Shown here: one piece after another, positions 25,130 through 37,627 of the stretch
Layout of the letters: each line of letters begins with the position of its first letter
Numbering within the stretch: position 1 is the stretch's first letter
From: Himantopus leucocephalus
Lineage: Eukaryota; Chordata; Aves; Charadriiformes; Recurvirostridae
DNA: 64,000 nucleotides
Assembly: GCA_003993805.1 (NCBI GenBank)
Contig: RSEF01000002.1
Location: 6,027,484 to 6,091,483 of the forward strand
Direction: 5' to 3'
Position numbers and translations under genes: made by a program
Notes under the pieces: model-generated
The model's database searches: none
Seen by the model: only the letters and a program-made list of their open reading frames with translations
Told to the model about the DNA's origin: nothing

Positions 25130-28100
25130 TATAAACAGTTCAGTTTTCACCATCATTTACTTCTTGGCTTCTTTGCAGAGGAAGGGTGCCAGTTACTACA
25201 CGCAAACTGTTGCCGAGAAAGGATGCCAATTGCTACCAGGCACGGTAATTTTATGAAATCTATAGCTGTATGTAAGATGGAACATAAACATCAACAATTA
25301 CTCTACAGAGTAAACAGTCCTCTCGTAACTGCGTGTGTCACACTGCTGAGCTGGGTTCGTTATACATGAAAAGCTCCTCTGACTCCTATTATGGTTTTCA
25401 TATCCAAAAACTGGCTAGAGGAAGCTGTGCAGGTTAAAATATGTTGTCATCCATTAAAGGACTAATGGCTGCTCGATTGAGCTGCTTTTCTCAAGGAGGT
25501 TCAATTTCATAGTGTCAGTCACCTGTGAATGACTAAAGCAGACATATCTCTCTTGCCAGCACCCTTGTCTGCTGATGATGCTCCCTCTGAGGGGCAGTGT
25601 CCCGTGGGAAAGCAGCGTCCCACCTGTATGGCCACGTGCGTGCAGACCTGGGGGCGGGGAGGAAACCGGGATGAGCCTCCACCGCTCCCAGTCTGCTCCT
25701 GGAAATGACCTGACCAGCTCATTCCTGGAAAGTGACTGAAGAATGTGGACATCCCTGAAATCATGTTAGTGTCTCAAAATTGGTCATCAAAGAGACAGAG
25801 GGATGCACGAGCCTGGTGGGGAGCAGAGAAGATGCACGGGGTTGAAGCTTCCCATTGCACTGTGGACTGAATGAAGGGCAGTTTGCATTTGCAGTGTCTC
25901 ATCAGAGACAGGGGATACCCTGTCCGCCTCATAAAATAACTTAAATTAACTTTATCGTGCCACTTCCTTCATCCGTGCTTGCTGGCTCTGCAGTGACAGT
26001 TGCAAGGGCGGAGGGCTCCAGAGCCAATTCCCATTTCTTGCCTCCCCACCTGCTTGGGAGAGGAAGCTTCCTGCTATCAAAGGCTTTGCACATCATCTTT
26101 CTCACAATGACTGGGGCCAGGGAATCAGGGAACAAATGTTGCAAGCCAGGGTCATGATCTAGGGGAGTAAGTGAAGCATCAGGAGCACCCGTCCGAGCTG
26201 ACCACCACCCGAAAGGCAGGTCCTGGGATCCTCTTTCTAAATTTGTTTGCACAGGATGGAAAAAATGATATTTCCATGGGGAAGGAATAAAGTGAATCCG
26301 TGCTGATGACAGGTATTTGTCTTGTTTTGCCAACAGCAATTCCTCTTTCCAAAGGAGCGGCATTTGCACTAATCCCCATTTGAGCCTGAAACAATTAGCC
26401 GATCCGTGCTTTTCAGAGGCAGAACGCAGTGTGGAGCCTTTGTATTTATTTGTGTCAGCAAACAAGTATGTGGGTCTGTGCACAAACACACTTGAGATGT
26501 CACCCAGATTATGCTCTATTTTCAATCTGGTTGCTGTTTTTCTGGTGCTACAACTGACCTGCAGCGTGCAAGGGGACAACACTGGATCCATCCTCCCCCA
26601 TGTGCTAATTACTGGTATGGGGTTCACAGGTCACCTCTTTTTAGGGCCCTGATCAGAGCAGACGTGAGGAAACTTTTGGTTGATGCTTTAAAGGAGCTGA
26701 GGTCTGTCCTGGGCTCCCAACCCTCTGTTTGCATGCACAAAGTTTTTTGCATTGCTGAATGGTTTTACTTTATAAATTATGAAAACAACTGAATCAATAA
26801 ATATTAACATAATGTGTATTGCCTTGGCAACATGGCACTTGATACAAAAATTAAAAACAAATTATATAAACCACCCACGGTGGGGAGCTTTACAGGAGAT
26901 AAACCTGCTGCCGTTGCTGCCGGAAGAACGAATCATCTGGAATCAGAACAAAAGCAAACAGTCCGAAGTTAAACAACACAAACCAAAGGCACCTTTCCCC
27001 AGACAGGTCTGTGCTGATCTTCAGGTGCTGTGTGCTGGAAATGAGACCGTTGCATCCCGCGAGAGTGGCTTGCCAGGGCTGGCACCAGTTGTTTGCAAAA
27101 ACTCAGTCAGTTCCTTAACACTCCTTTTGGGATCAATCTGTACAACCAGATTCTTTTGAAGAGCAGGAGATTTTTCTCCCACCTTATAAATTTGCAGGAC
27201 AAGTCTGAAAACACATGGTGATGAACCCAATCATTGTCCGAGCACATGCGCCTGTTTCCCCTATTGGATAATTTGCCAGGATATATTTAATCAGTTTTCA
27301 TTAACATAAACTCATCGGATACTTGGTACAAGTGTGATTTCTGGGAAGTAGCTGGGTCCGCGTTTCCTGGAGTTTAGTCTCTAGGAAAGTGTTGCTAAGT
27401 CTTGGTACCACGCAGAGGGGTTAGTAAATAGAGAATTGGTGTAAGGTTGGCACTTGACTCGAGCTTAGTGCAATAATTTGCTTAACAACTTGAGTATTCG
27501 TCAGATCAACTGAGCTACACAGTCTGTTCTCATACACTGTGTAGTTTCTAATGAATCTGAGTGCACAACCTTTCTGCATAAATGAACTTGAGGTGTCACC
27601 TCAGATTGCTTTGCACTTTTAACATGAAACAATTGTTTCTGTTGTTTTAGTGCTATAACCAATATCATGCCATTAAGATTACTTGGTGCTATGTTGTATG
27701 CACATCGCATTTACAAAAAAACCCTTTTTATGGCTGAGCACCTTACTTGTGCATACTGTGCCTTCCACGTTAGCGTCTCCCCTGAATATTACACTATTTC
27801 CAAAGATGCGCCTTAAAGAGTGTTACTTTTTGACAGGGATGGAACTGTAACTCAATGATTATGGAGCAATCTCTGGCCTGTGAAGATCAGCGTTAAACTG
27901 TGCCTAGAAATTGTATGTAATACATTCATATGCAGAGGGTACAGGCTTGGACGTGCATAATTTAATTTATTAAAGTTAGAATATATTTTAGACCACATGC
28001 CCTCTGAAGCAGGAAACAAGTAATTTGATTTTGAATTAATTTGCTAGAAACACAGAACGACGTTTGAAAGGACTGGTACAAACCTGACAGTCCGAAAGCA

Positions 28101-31100
28101 TTTATAGGGGGAGCAATTTGCTTAACCAACTGCTTCCTTTGTGTCATCTGTTCTTTCAGATAGTTATATTTGGAATAAAGTGTTTTTCTGCTCCTGGTAC
28201 CTCTTGAGGGACTTCCTGTGGTGATGTGGCTTTAGAACCGAGGCGGGTAGGCTGCGCCTCCCTGGGGAAGGGAAACTCGCTTAATACATGAATAACGTTG
28301 AATGTCAGTCAAGCCAAGGAAAAGAAAAAAAGGTGGACAAGTGAAAGATAAATAGGTTTAAATAATTGCTGTTGAAATCCTGTTATGCTTGTAATTTTTT
28401 TCTCAGCATGGAAGTCCTTCTGTACGCAATTCAGCACAACCCTTTGAAACCAGCTAAAGTTTTATTAATATTTTAGTAGCAGCGTTAGTAATGGCATGAA
28501 CGATAGTAGTGCTGTGATGAGTACTATCCACTCATCTACTACTATGGAGTTTTCAGAGAAACCCCTGTCTCAGGTGAATCAATAAAGCCACACTGATTTA
28601 CACCAGCAAAGAACCTGGACCTCCAGAGGTAGGGACCAACCCTGCAAACATAGTCTCCTCTGCCATTAGTCCGGGGAGTACTTCTAGAGAGCTCAGCAGC
28701 AATAATCATCACCCCAGGAAGAAGTGGCTGGATTTAATGGCATCGCTCGTACTAGCAAGCCCTGGGTCTAGTCAGTGTTTGCAGGAAAAAAAATTATTGC
28801 TCTGATTCCAGAGTCCTTCCCTTTTTAGTGAAGTACTTAAGGATGCGCTCCCCTTTCAACCTGTGGTTAAGTCCCGTTGGCATCAGTGGGTGCAGAGTAG
28901 TCTTAAGTGTTTTGCTGAATAGGAGCCGCATATGTTTATGTGTTTACCTGCAGTTTTTCTACATCTCCTTTTAGATACCTTTTATCTCTTCCTCTGAACT
29001 TTGCTTTTTCCTCTTCTTCAATGTGTATCCTGTCTCCTCTGGGTGCGTTTTTTTCCACACTGTTTCAAGCAGACTCATAGCGCAGCGTTGGGTATTGCAC
29101 TCATGCTTTTCTCCAGCTGTAACACTATCGCCATGGCTTCAGAGTACACCCCTCGGTTATTCGACTGAACTGCAAACACCTTTCTGTGAGCCTCAGGTCA
29201 CTGGGGGAAGCTTGTGTCTCAAAAACCAGACTNCCGCCTGCCCCAGCAACAGCAGCTCAGAAAAAAAGGTGGCCTATTTGTATTTCCATTTTCTACAGCC
29301 AGATATCTTGACATATCCAGTTGCTAAAGCTCAAAAGTTACAGCATAAGCTTGTGTTATCTTGTTTCTTGCCATTTTCGTTAAGATGTCGTCCCCTGACA
29401 AGTATAGTCCAGGCTATTTTCTCTTTTAGCTGCGGAGTTGTCCTTAAGAAATAAGCATGCGATCAAAGAAAAAGAAAATAAACCCATCTAGGATTATTTC
29501 CAGCAGGAAAAACAGCTGCAGCTGAGGGGGCAGCGATGCCAAAGCCCAGGCGTCCGGAGTCAGAACTCTGAGATTTGTGAAGAGTTAAGTGAGTTGCACG
29601 TGGATAAGCAGTTGAAGGCTGAGCCACCACCTCCGGTAGGGCAAAAAGAGGTAACAGAAACAACTTTCCTACCTGATACTGCATGCAATCCATTGCACCA
29701 TCTCCGTAGTGCATGTCACCGATATATGTGGGGTTCATGGCTTGTAAAAAATATATATTTGTCAAGTGGTAGGAAAGCAATAGTATGTAACAGGTGTTAC
29801 AGTCTTAGTAAAGAAGAGAGAGGATTTTGTTGTTATAAAAATAATTGGAAAGCTTGGAAAATGCACATTATAAATCAAGATGGGATTCCAAGAGGCTTTG
29901 GAAAAAAACACAAAATCATCTATAATGTTACTGTCTTATTTTAGGAGCAAATATGTGTGTGTTTTCCCACTGCAAAGTAGCTCTAAGAATGGCATCTGCT
30001 GACTTGGCAGATCTGTACCTTGAGTTCACTGGAGGGCATCTGCTATCTGTCACAGATTACCATTTCTTTCCCTGTTAGCACATAGACCCAAGAAAGGTGC
30101 AACAGCTTAAGTAGCTGACATGAAGATACTAACTAGTAAGCCTTGGTATCATTCAGCTGACGTTTGTTAAAGTGCAGCTCGCTCATTGTTTCTTGGTGTG
30201 TACACATTGACATTTATTTTCAATTTGCAGGATTATGTTGTCCTTATAAACATGAATACCAAAAATAAATGTATTTGTACTGTACGCTGAACGACTCCAG
30301 GCTTTAAATTCCCTATATCCTACTTGCTGACTTCCTGGGTTTTTTTCCCCATTCAGATTTAGCATTTTATTGACATATAACTTTGCCTTTATTAATAGAG
30401 AGTAATGGATTCCTCTCTTTGAAATCAGGAACTGGAGGGTTTGGGTGATGTCCTGGAAGTTTGGGGAACTCCATAACTCTCTGAGATTGGAACCAGTGGT
30501 GGTTTTGGGGGACTGAATTAATGAAAGGGAAAGGATGACGTAGTACCAACATGCATCACACCTCTCCCAATTCTGCTATAAAACTGCTGGCACATTTGTG
30601 CTCCAGCAGGAGCAATCCCATGGAGAAATCTTGACAGGTCAACAGGGAACAGACACCATCGCAGAGACAGAGCTCGTTTTCTCCAGGACTGCTGATTCAA
30701 AGTGTTATACGGGGTGGAATTTACTGAACTAAACGTAGACATCTACATCTGAACCTGTCATCTGAGGCCCCTTTAGAGTCAATGAGGATCTGGAGCCAAA
30801 GTAGTTAGGTAAATGTGTCTCATCTCTGACCGAAATCAACATTTAAATTAGGTCAGATGAATCATCTTCTAAAAGTGTTGGTTTCTCTCCATTGACTATA
30901 AAGGGAGCCCAGGGTAACTAGATGAGTTGTGCACTTAGGTGAGCTAAATTCCACTCACAGTAACCAGAAATCCTCTAGCCATCAAGGATTTCTTTAAGGA
31001 GCAATCCTCCTTGCCAGAATACTTTTGCGCATATTGAACTTCATCTTCAGAAAGAATAGGTCCTGGACTCTAAAGGAAGGAGACTCAAATATTTGACATC

Positions 31101-34100
31101 CCAGTCTCAGGAAAAAATGTATATATATTTACCAAAAAACCTCACATCTTTAAAATAATGAGATGAAGCATTATAACTAGGAGGAATTGGAAGACCGTTT
31201 CAGGAATTTTTCTCTCAGGGGAGTAGGTATCCTTCATGTTTAAATGTCTTTTTGAGATAAATACACCCTGTGATCCTACATGGAGGCTGGAAAATTATGT
31301 CCTCTGTTAGTGCTATAACGAAATGTCATGATAAAACAGGAACATTCTAGCCTTGATATATTCAGCAACATCGTGATAAAGAAATAATCCCCATTTCCTC
31401 CCTCAACTTTCAAAGGGTCCTGGGACACAAATGTCACCTTTCTATAGCAGAGTATAATTGATTCTATTTGTGGCTGCTTAGAAAGAGGTGGAGGAATATG
31501 GCAATAATCCAGGGATGACTTGAAATCAAACGGAAGTTCACACGAGGCTACGAATACCAACATGAAAGAGCAAAGCCCAAAGGATGCTATTTTTGAGGGC
31601 CAGATCTTGCGTGGACGTTACATACCTACAGTCTTCCTATTCAGAAGTAATCTTTGTGCCGGCACACAAAGACATACTAATCACCTTTTTGATGAATGTC
31701 CCAAGAACTTGCGACTAGCCAAATAAAGCCAGCAACTGCGAGGAAGTAACTTAACAGATCTGGTATGCCCAAGAGGCAGGGCTTTGAGTGATTCAGTCAA
31801 TAACAGGAAGCTTTGAATGTGTTCTGAATAAAACGCTGTTGAAGTCAGTAAAGGATACATTATATGATTAAAAATTCATCCTATATAAATCATCAGAAAG
31901 ACACCACAGAAATAAAACCATTGATGTCACAGGTGGATAAGACCTCAGAGAACAAAAGGGGTTCATTTCTCTGCCAAAACGTTGTCCCATAAAATATTTT
32001 GTACAGCTTTGTGGAATGTACCTTTAAATGTATTGGGCAACTTAGATTTTTTCATTTACCAAAGGGAACAATTCATTTGCTTAGAAAAAATCTTATGGCT
32101 GGGTATATTGCCTTAATAACCAGCCCTTCTTTTTTTCGCCTGTCAAAGTACCATTTCATTACTCTCTTTTACCAATTCTATCCATCACTCTCTTTTTATG
32201 AATTAATATCACTCAATTTAATAGACTGTTGTTTGCTTCCTTTTGTCTTTGGCTTACCCCCTGAAATCACATGCCATTGTTCTTTCATTTCATTATTTCT
32301 TGTAAATGAGTATCTCTGTGCCCTTTACCTGACTTTTTTTACCTCTTTCTTTGCAACTCCCTCAATTGTTCCTTTTTGGAGTTGTTCTGCCAAGAAGTAA
32401 GCACAATATTTCAAATACAACTTTCACAGAACCCTAAAGAGAGGATGTATAGTGTCTCATTATCTGGACAAGATGCTTTCATATAGATTTTCTTCATTGT
32501 TATATCCCACTGCAAAATCATGTCTAATTTTTTAATATTACTCCAGGTTACCAGGATTTCCCTTGACATTTTCCTGGAACTCTCTCATTTGTACTGTTTT
32601 GAGTCAAGTCCTATTTTGCTATATTCTTTCCAAGTTTCACTTCTCTTTTCCTTTCTGCTTCCTTGTTTTCAATACTCTCTCCAATTTAATGTTATGGGCT
32701 AACACGAGGATTATATCGGTCAGTACGTCTTCTATATCTTTAGTGAAGATAATGCTGACTCTAATCCCTACAGATCTCCTCCTCTGAAGACAAAGTTTGT
32801 GTTATATTTGTGTCCTTAGGATGGCTTTTCTCCACGCAGCAATGGGTGAATCCAAGCCAATTACAATTTATTTCAAAAGTAGACTTTTCTACAATAGACA
32901 TCCAGATATTTTCTCAAGGTTTATATATCATGTGTTGATTTGATAGATTAAGGCTGTGATCTTCATAGGTGAGGGAGAGAGGGAGATAAGAGAGTTAAGC
33001 CTTGAGCAAACATCAACTTTCAATGAGATTTCAACATCTCACTGCTAAAGGCTTTTTGAAAAGTCCGTTCAGATCAACTTGCCGCTATTACAGACACAAG
33101 CGGTGTGTGTGGAAGCCTTGTCCGGGTACTTAAAACATCCACTCCACCCAGAAATATGTTAAAAACTAAGCTCTGCAGTATAAATTCACTAGTGGGAGAT
33201 CTCCCAAAGGGGCCTCTGACAGATCCCGTTGTCTCTGCCTGGTACACATCCTCCACTCACTTATTCCAAGAAAGAAAGAGGAGATTCTGCATTTGTCCTT
33301 TTTGCCATCTTTTGTCCTCTTTGCACCCTGTTTGTGCACAGTACCCTTAGCAGACAGGAGAGCCACCTCACTGCCTTTACATCTCTATGACATTTCACTC
33401 CGAGAAAGCACTCTCCTTTTCTCCTCTGAGTCTTTATTTAATTTGCTTTAATCACAGGCTACAGCAAGTGTTTAGTGATCTGTGATTCCCATGATTATTC
33501 CCTTTTCCTCTTCTCTAACTCAGTATTGTGTTTACTTATTGCTGCTCTCCTGGGCTGTTTCCAGTTTTCCATGAGCATTCGCTATTGATCGCTAGTGGTG
33601 TGTTAACTTGGGGTATCAGCTCTCTTTATGGCCTACTATATACCTTGTCTGGATCTGCTGATTTGCGTATGTTTCAGGCTTTCTAGATGTTTCTCTACTT
33701 ACATTTGCATTAATTCTAGCAGGCTCTCCCCCCTGTTTTTATTGATCCCCTTGTTGGATTCTTTTAAAAAGAGTTTATTTTCTTCAGCAACTGAATTTTG
33801 ATTAGTTACATCTCCCTCATCAATTATTATTATGTCTCTAGCTCTCTTCTTTCCATTACTGAGCTCATGAAAACCTTCTTAATCCCTTTAACCTTTTTGG
33901 CGAAGAGTAACCTGTGCTTTTTTCCTACAAACTTTCCTAATCTTTCCCTCCTCTCTCGTCTGTATGGTTCCTTCTTTTTCTAGTCCCAGTTTGGACCCCC
34001 AGACCTTTGTCTAGTGTTTTCTGAATCTGTGTTCGCTGCCTCTTCTTCTTTGAAAGCTTTTCAGAAGAAATCCTGTCTGTTTTGTCTTGCATGTTCCCCA

Positions 34101-34991
34101 TCTCCCTTTGATGCTGATGGATTCTAATATTTTCTGAAAACCCCTCCTGATAAATAACTCTCAAGAATTCTTGATTCTTTAAGATGTTCGCCTCGTAGTC
34201 TGTTATAATTGCACCGTATTGTGTTCTGTGAATTTCCTAACCTGTCTCTGCTAAATACAGCTCTCTCATTGACAATGCTATTGATCTGATGTTCTCACAT
34301 TTTTCTTTGATTTCTGTCTGTTGGTAGGAATTATATCCAACAAGGCTTCTTTTCTCATTGGAACCCCTGTTTCCTACATCCTACAGCTGTATATGATTTA
34401 GGACTATTTCAATGATGTGTGTTTTGACATCTTCATAACAGAACAGATAATGATTAAATGCATTCCCTAATGAAAAGTATCAGAAAGTTCTGACTGTGCT
34501 AAAACTTGGTATGACGTTTTTTCCACCATCATATACCGTTGGTAGTCTGTAGAAAATGGGCTCTGTATAACAGCTGCATTCTGAATATGGATTTTTTAGA
34601 AGCTTTATCCATGTCTTTGACCTGTGCTTTCTGTTCTCTATTTTTAAAAGGCCTTTTCTTGACTGTTTATAGAGTCCTTTTGAGTAGAGCATTAAAAACC
34701 CTAGCCAAGACTATGACCTTCTGGATGCTGCAGCTAATTGCAAACAAGTAGCTTCCATCCCCGCTTGCAAGCATTGCTGGAATGTTTAATCTTGCCCGTT
34801 TTACCCCAGGTTCAGCATTTCTCTGAATTCAGCTATAAATTTTGCATTGACTGTGCGTACTGGAAAACAGAGGGCCCATTTTCACATTAATAATAAATAT
34901 ATAAAGCTGTACCTGTTCTCTAACTCCATCACCATCATCTGCATGAAAGTAATATTTTATGTATACATGCCATCTCTCATATAACTATCTC

Positions 34992-35153
34992 ACAGGTTGT
35001 TTAAAAGCATGGGTAAGTATTATTGTCCTCATTTTTTTAAAATGAAGATAATACTATTGCCAGACAAAGCACAAAAAGATTTCAGTAAGTACTCAGAGAA
35101 CAGAATAAGACAGTTAACAAATAACCCACCTCTCCTGACTCCTGGTTATGGCT
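34992..35153 (-). mobile_element. MIR-like ancient SINE remnant
   Basis: Read on the + strand it has AGTATTATTGTCCTCATTTT, a degenerate AGATGAGGAAACTGAGGC-like part, and CACCTCTCCTGACTCCTGGTTA. This is the order of a reverse-oriented MIR/core-SINE. It is strongly diverged and the limits are approximate. Confidence 0.55.
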
Positions 35154-35683
35154 ATTTTGTGTTGATATGTCCTGTAGAAGATACCAGCTTTGGTGTTGCC
35201 CACTTGTGCCAGGTAGTGCTCTAATACAGCCCAAAACAAACCGTGAGCAGGGCTGGCAAATATTAGAACTTCACTTTAGTGGCTAAACCGCATAATCAAG
35301 TAAAATATAATATTGGATTAACACAAAATAGAAATGTTTTCTTTTTCATATTTTATTTTGCTAGTCAAAATAAAAAATCCTGTTTTCTTCAAAAGAAAAT
35401 GTTTTAATTCTGTTAAAAGAAAATTTTGACCTGAAATGAAATTTCTATTTCATATTTGGGTGACTTATTTTATCATGTATCATATCTCTTTTAATAGCAA
35501 ATTGAGCCAAACTTCCAATGACAACATAAGATTTTTATCAAGTTCCTTTGCTGTATTTAACGCAATTTCTTGCACAGCCCTTAAAACAATTTTTGGAAAT
35601 AATCTATTCCCCAGAAATTTTTATCCATATCTGCTTGAGAATTCCTGCTTTAAATAGATAAGACAACCAATGCTTTGGAGAGT

Positions 35684-35770
35684 GGGATTATTCTTGTCCC
35701 CATTTTCCAGAGGAGGATTTGAGAAACACTGAATTTAAACAACATGCCTAAGATGGTGGTGTCAAATATT
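35684..35770 (-). mobile_element. MIR-like ancient SINE remnant
   Basis: GGGATTATTCTTGTCCCCAT, TTTCCAGAGGAGGATTTGAG and an AACATGCCTAAGATGG segment follow the reverse complement of a MIR-type SINE (TTATTCCCATTTTACAGATGAGGAAACTGAGG...CTTGCCCAAGGTC). It lies only about 530 bases from the similar remnant at 35.0 kb and may be a separate insertion. Confidence 0.55.
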
Positions 35771-36540
35771 TCAGGCAAGTGATAGAGACTCTGAAAGGCA
35801 CTCAAAAGCCATGCGTCCCTCCTCCTACGTCACCTTGGGATCAGAATTGTGCAGCCAAAAGGCTAGGGACCACATCCCGTGGTGGGAACAAGTTAACCCT
35901 GGGATGAGACAGGTGGAAGAGCCCTCTCACACGTGCATGCCTGTGGCATCATGTGACTGGACACTGGTGACAGAGGGACTTCTGCTCATCTCAGAGGATC
36001 CGTGGCAGCAGGGAGCAGAGCACGGTCCCAACTGACAAGGTGCAGGTTTCACCCATCGGTTGTGAGTGAGGAGCCTCAGGAATGAGGCCTCAGAGACAGA
36101 AACCCAACACAGGTCCTCAAAGTCATCCTTCAGTATTTCAGGAGCTAGGTCCCACTTCTGGTCCCCCCATCTGAAGGTACGAGCCTTCAGGACATACAGG
36201 TCTTAAAATCATGAGTGGTTCAGTCATTCCAAGCTTCCACCTACTATTAATATTCAGTTGCTGTTCACTATATTTCTAGGGTTTGCTTCTCTTTTCTTTT
36301 AAAAAACTAAGTTTTACGTGTTAACTTTTGTTGTTGTTCTTGTTGATGGGTCCACTGTTAGTTCACCTCAGTGTAGGCAGAGCAGTCACTCAAGGAGTGG
36401 GCACCGTGTGAAGTGCATGGCGATGTCTCTGTTGTGGTGGCTTTAGCTGGGGTATCGGTTAGTGGAATAAAAACTCAACTACTTCCTTCGGGGCGATTGA
36501 TCAATTTGTTTTCCTCATCTTTGCTCTTGTTGACAACAAG

Positions 36541-36661
36541 CTTGATGAAATCAGTCTTTCTGAAGGCAGCACAGTGGATTTGACAAATCCTGCGGAACTG
36601 CTGGAGCAGATCCCTGAGTTTGCTGAGGAGCTGATGGAGCCTGAAGATTGTTTCCCTGAAG
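36541..36661 (+). CDS. SCN5A: SCN5A exon (human exon 19 equivalent): distal II-III linker
   Basis: This 121-nt exon enters in phase 0 after GACAACAAG and leaves in phase 1 at GAAG|GTAAGG. It encodes 40 residues, beginning [20 protein letters not shown] and ending MEPEDCFPE. The SEGST core followed by a PEDCF/EACF block is diagnostic of Nav II-III linkers. [11 protein letters not shown] closely matches the Nav1.5 sequence here and differs from SCN10A and from the SCN1/2/3/8 group, which makes this the main paralogue evidence. The 121-nt length equals human SCN5A exon 19. It joins exon 17 in phase, and its last base is completed by TT of the next exon to give Val. The conserved CFTE is CFPE here. 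The acceptor polypyrimidine tract is only moderate (TTTTCCTCATCTTTGCTCTTG upstream of the AG). Confidence 0.93.
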
Positions 36662-37306
36662 GTAAGGGCCTCCATATTTCACTGTAACGCTGAGGCAAGA
36701 ATCCTCCTCTTCTCTCAGTGAACATCTCTCTACCTTCACACCACGTTGCTCTGGCTGCGTGCAGCAGTATTTCACTGCATGCACTTCATTTCTTAAATAC
36801 TGTAATGCTCCAAACACGTACTCAGAATCACTTGTTAACATTAATCTTTAGATTTCCAAGGTGAGATAAGCCAAAAGTGTGCTCTAAATGGATGTGCAGC
36901 TTCTAACGTGCTAGGCTTTTCTCATCATGCTTTGTGCTATCGAGTGTTTTTAATATGCTGATTTTTCTAACTTGGCCAGTGAAGATTTTTGCCTTCCAAT
37001 ATGAGTGCGTGACCAAATTTGGTGGCGAGCTAACCAGATCAGGACTTTTTTGTTGCTGAAATGTGTACAGGCAGTTAACAGACACTGTCTGCAGACTTCT
37101 TGAGTCCCAGGGACTCTCTTCTGTTTATTTCAAAGGGTGTTAAGATTAGCATGTCCAGTAACTTTTATCTGACCAAGGATGTGCTATGTATAGGGTATTT
37201 TACTTCATTATTTTAGATAACAACAATTCACATTTACATAACCACTTTAATACCCAACTAAGCCAGCACTTTATTAATTTTTTATCACCAACCCACTCCA
37301 AAACAT

Positions 37307-37627
37307 AGGTTTAAAACACAGCTACATCAGAACAACTATTTTTAAGTCAATCCATAANCAGGTTTAAAACCCAGCTACATCAGAACAACTATTTTTAAGT
37401 CAATCCATAACGTAAATAACATCCTAAGTTATTTCTTGTGTGTTCTGTCTTAGCATGTTCTATTCCAAATATTATCTCTGTCAGATTCCTCANTAGGTTT
37501 AAAACACAGCTACATCAGAACAACTATTTTTAAGTCAATCCATAAGGTAAATAACATCCTAAGTTATTTCTTGTGTGTTCTATCTTAGCATGTTCTATTC
37601 CAAATATTATCTCTGTCAGATTCCTCA
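37307..37627. repeat. Triplicated segment around two single Ns
   Basis: AGGTTTAAAACACAGCTACA starts copies at 37307, 37360 and 37495, with Ns at 37358 and 37493. The second and third copies each run about 133 nt to GTCAGATTCCTCA. Substitutions between copies are few (AACACAG/AACCCAG, CATAACGT/CATAAGGT, TTCTGTC/TTCTATC). This is probably overlapping contig ends placed end to end. Confidence 0.9.

Larger units (their letters stand above)
15954..36540 (+). other. SCN5A: SCN5A intron(s) between exon 17 and exon 19 equivalents
   Basis: About 20.6 kb between GTAGGC and the acceptor GACAACAAG. In mammals this interval contains exon 18 (about 162 nt, phase 0), which is sometimes skipped. I could not recognise a homologue; two phase-0 exon-like segments (25179-25244 and 26896-27006) are discussed as findings. 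The rest holds a CR1 tail near 20.1 kb, an ancient LINE remnant near 22.3 kb, MIR-like remnants near 35.0 and 35.7 kb, a C/T-rich stretch from about 32.0 to 34.7 kb, one duplication at a single N (17.65 kb), another single N at 29233 and a 100-N gap at 25.03 kb. Confidence 0.85.

Noticed and set aside
29023..29454. 143-codon sense open frame crossing an N at 29233
   Set aside because: It has no known domain, its frame crosses an ambiguous base, and it has no splice-compatible context.
31511..31650. Polar open frame (SSHEATNTNMKEQSPKDA) considered as the missing linker exon
   Set aside because: From the nearby AATCCAG acceptor the phase-0 reading meets a stop at once, so it cannot follow the exon 17 equivalent in frame.
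36475..36841. Three antisense open frames over the exon 19 equivalent
   Set aside because: They are shadows of the sense SCN5A exon; none has a recognisable domain, and the sense strand has homology and splice sites.
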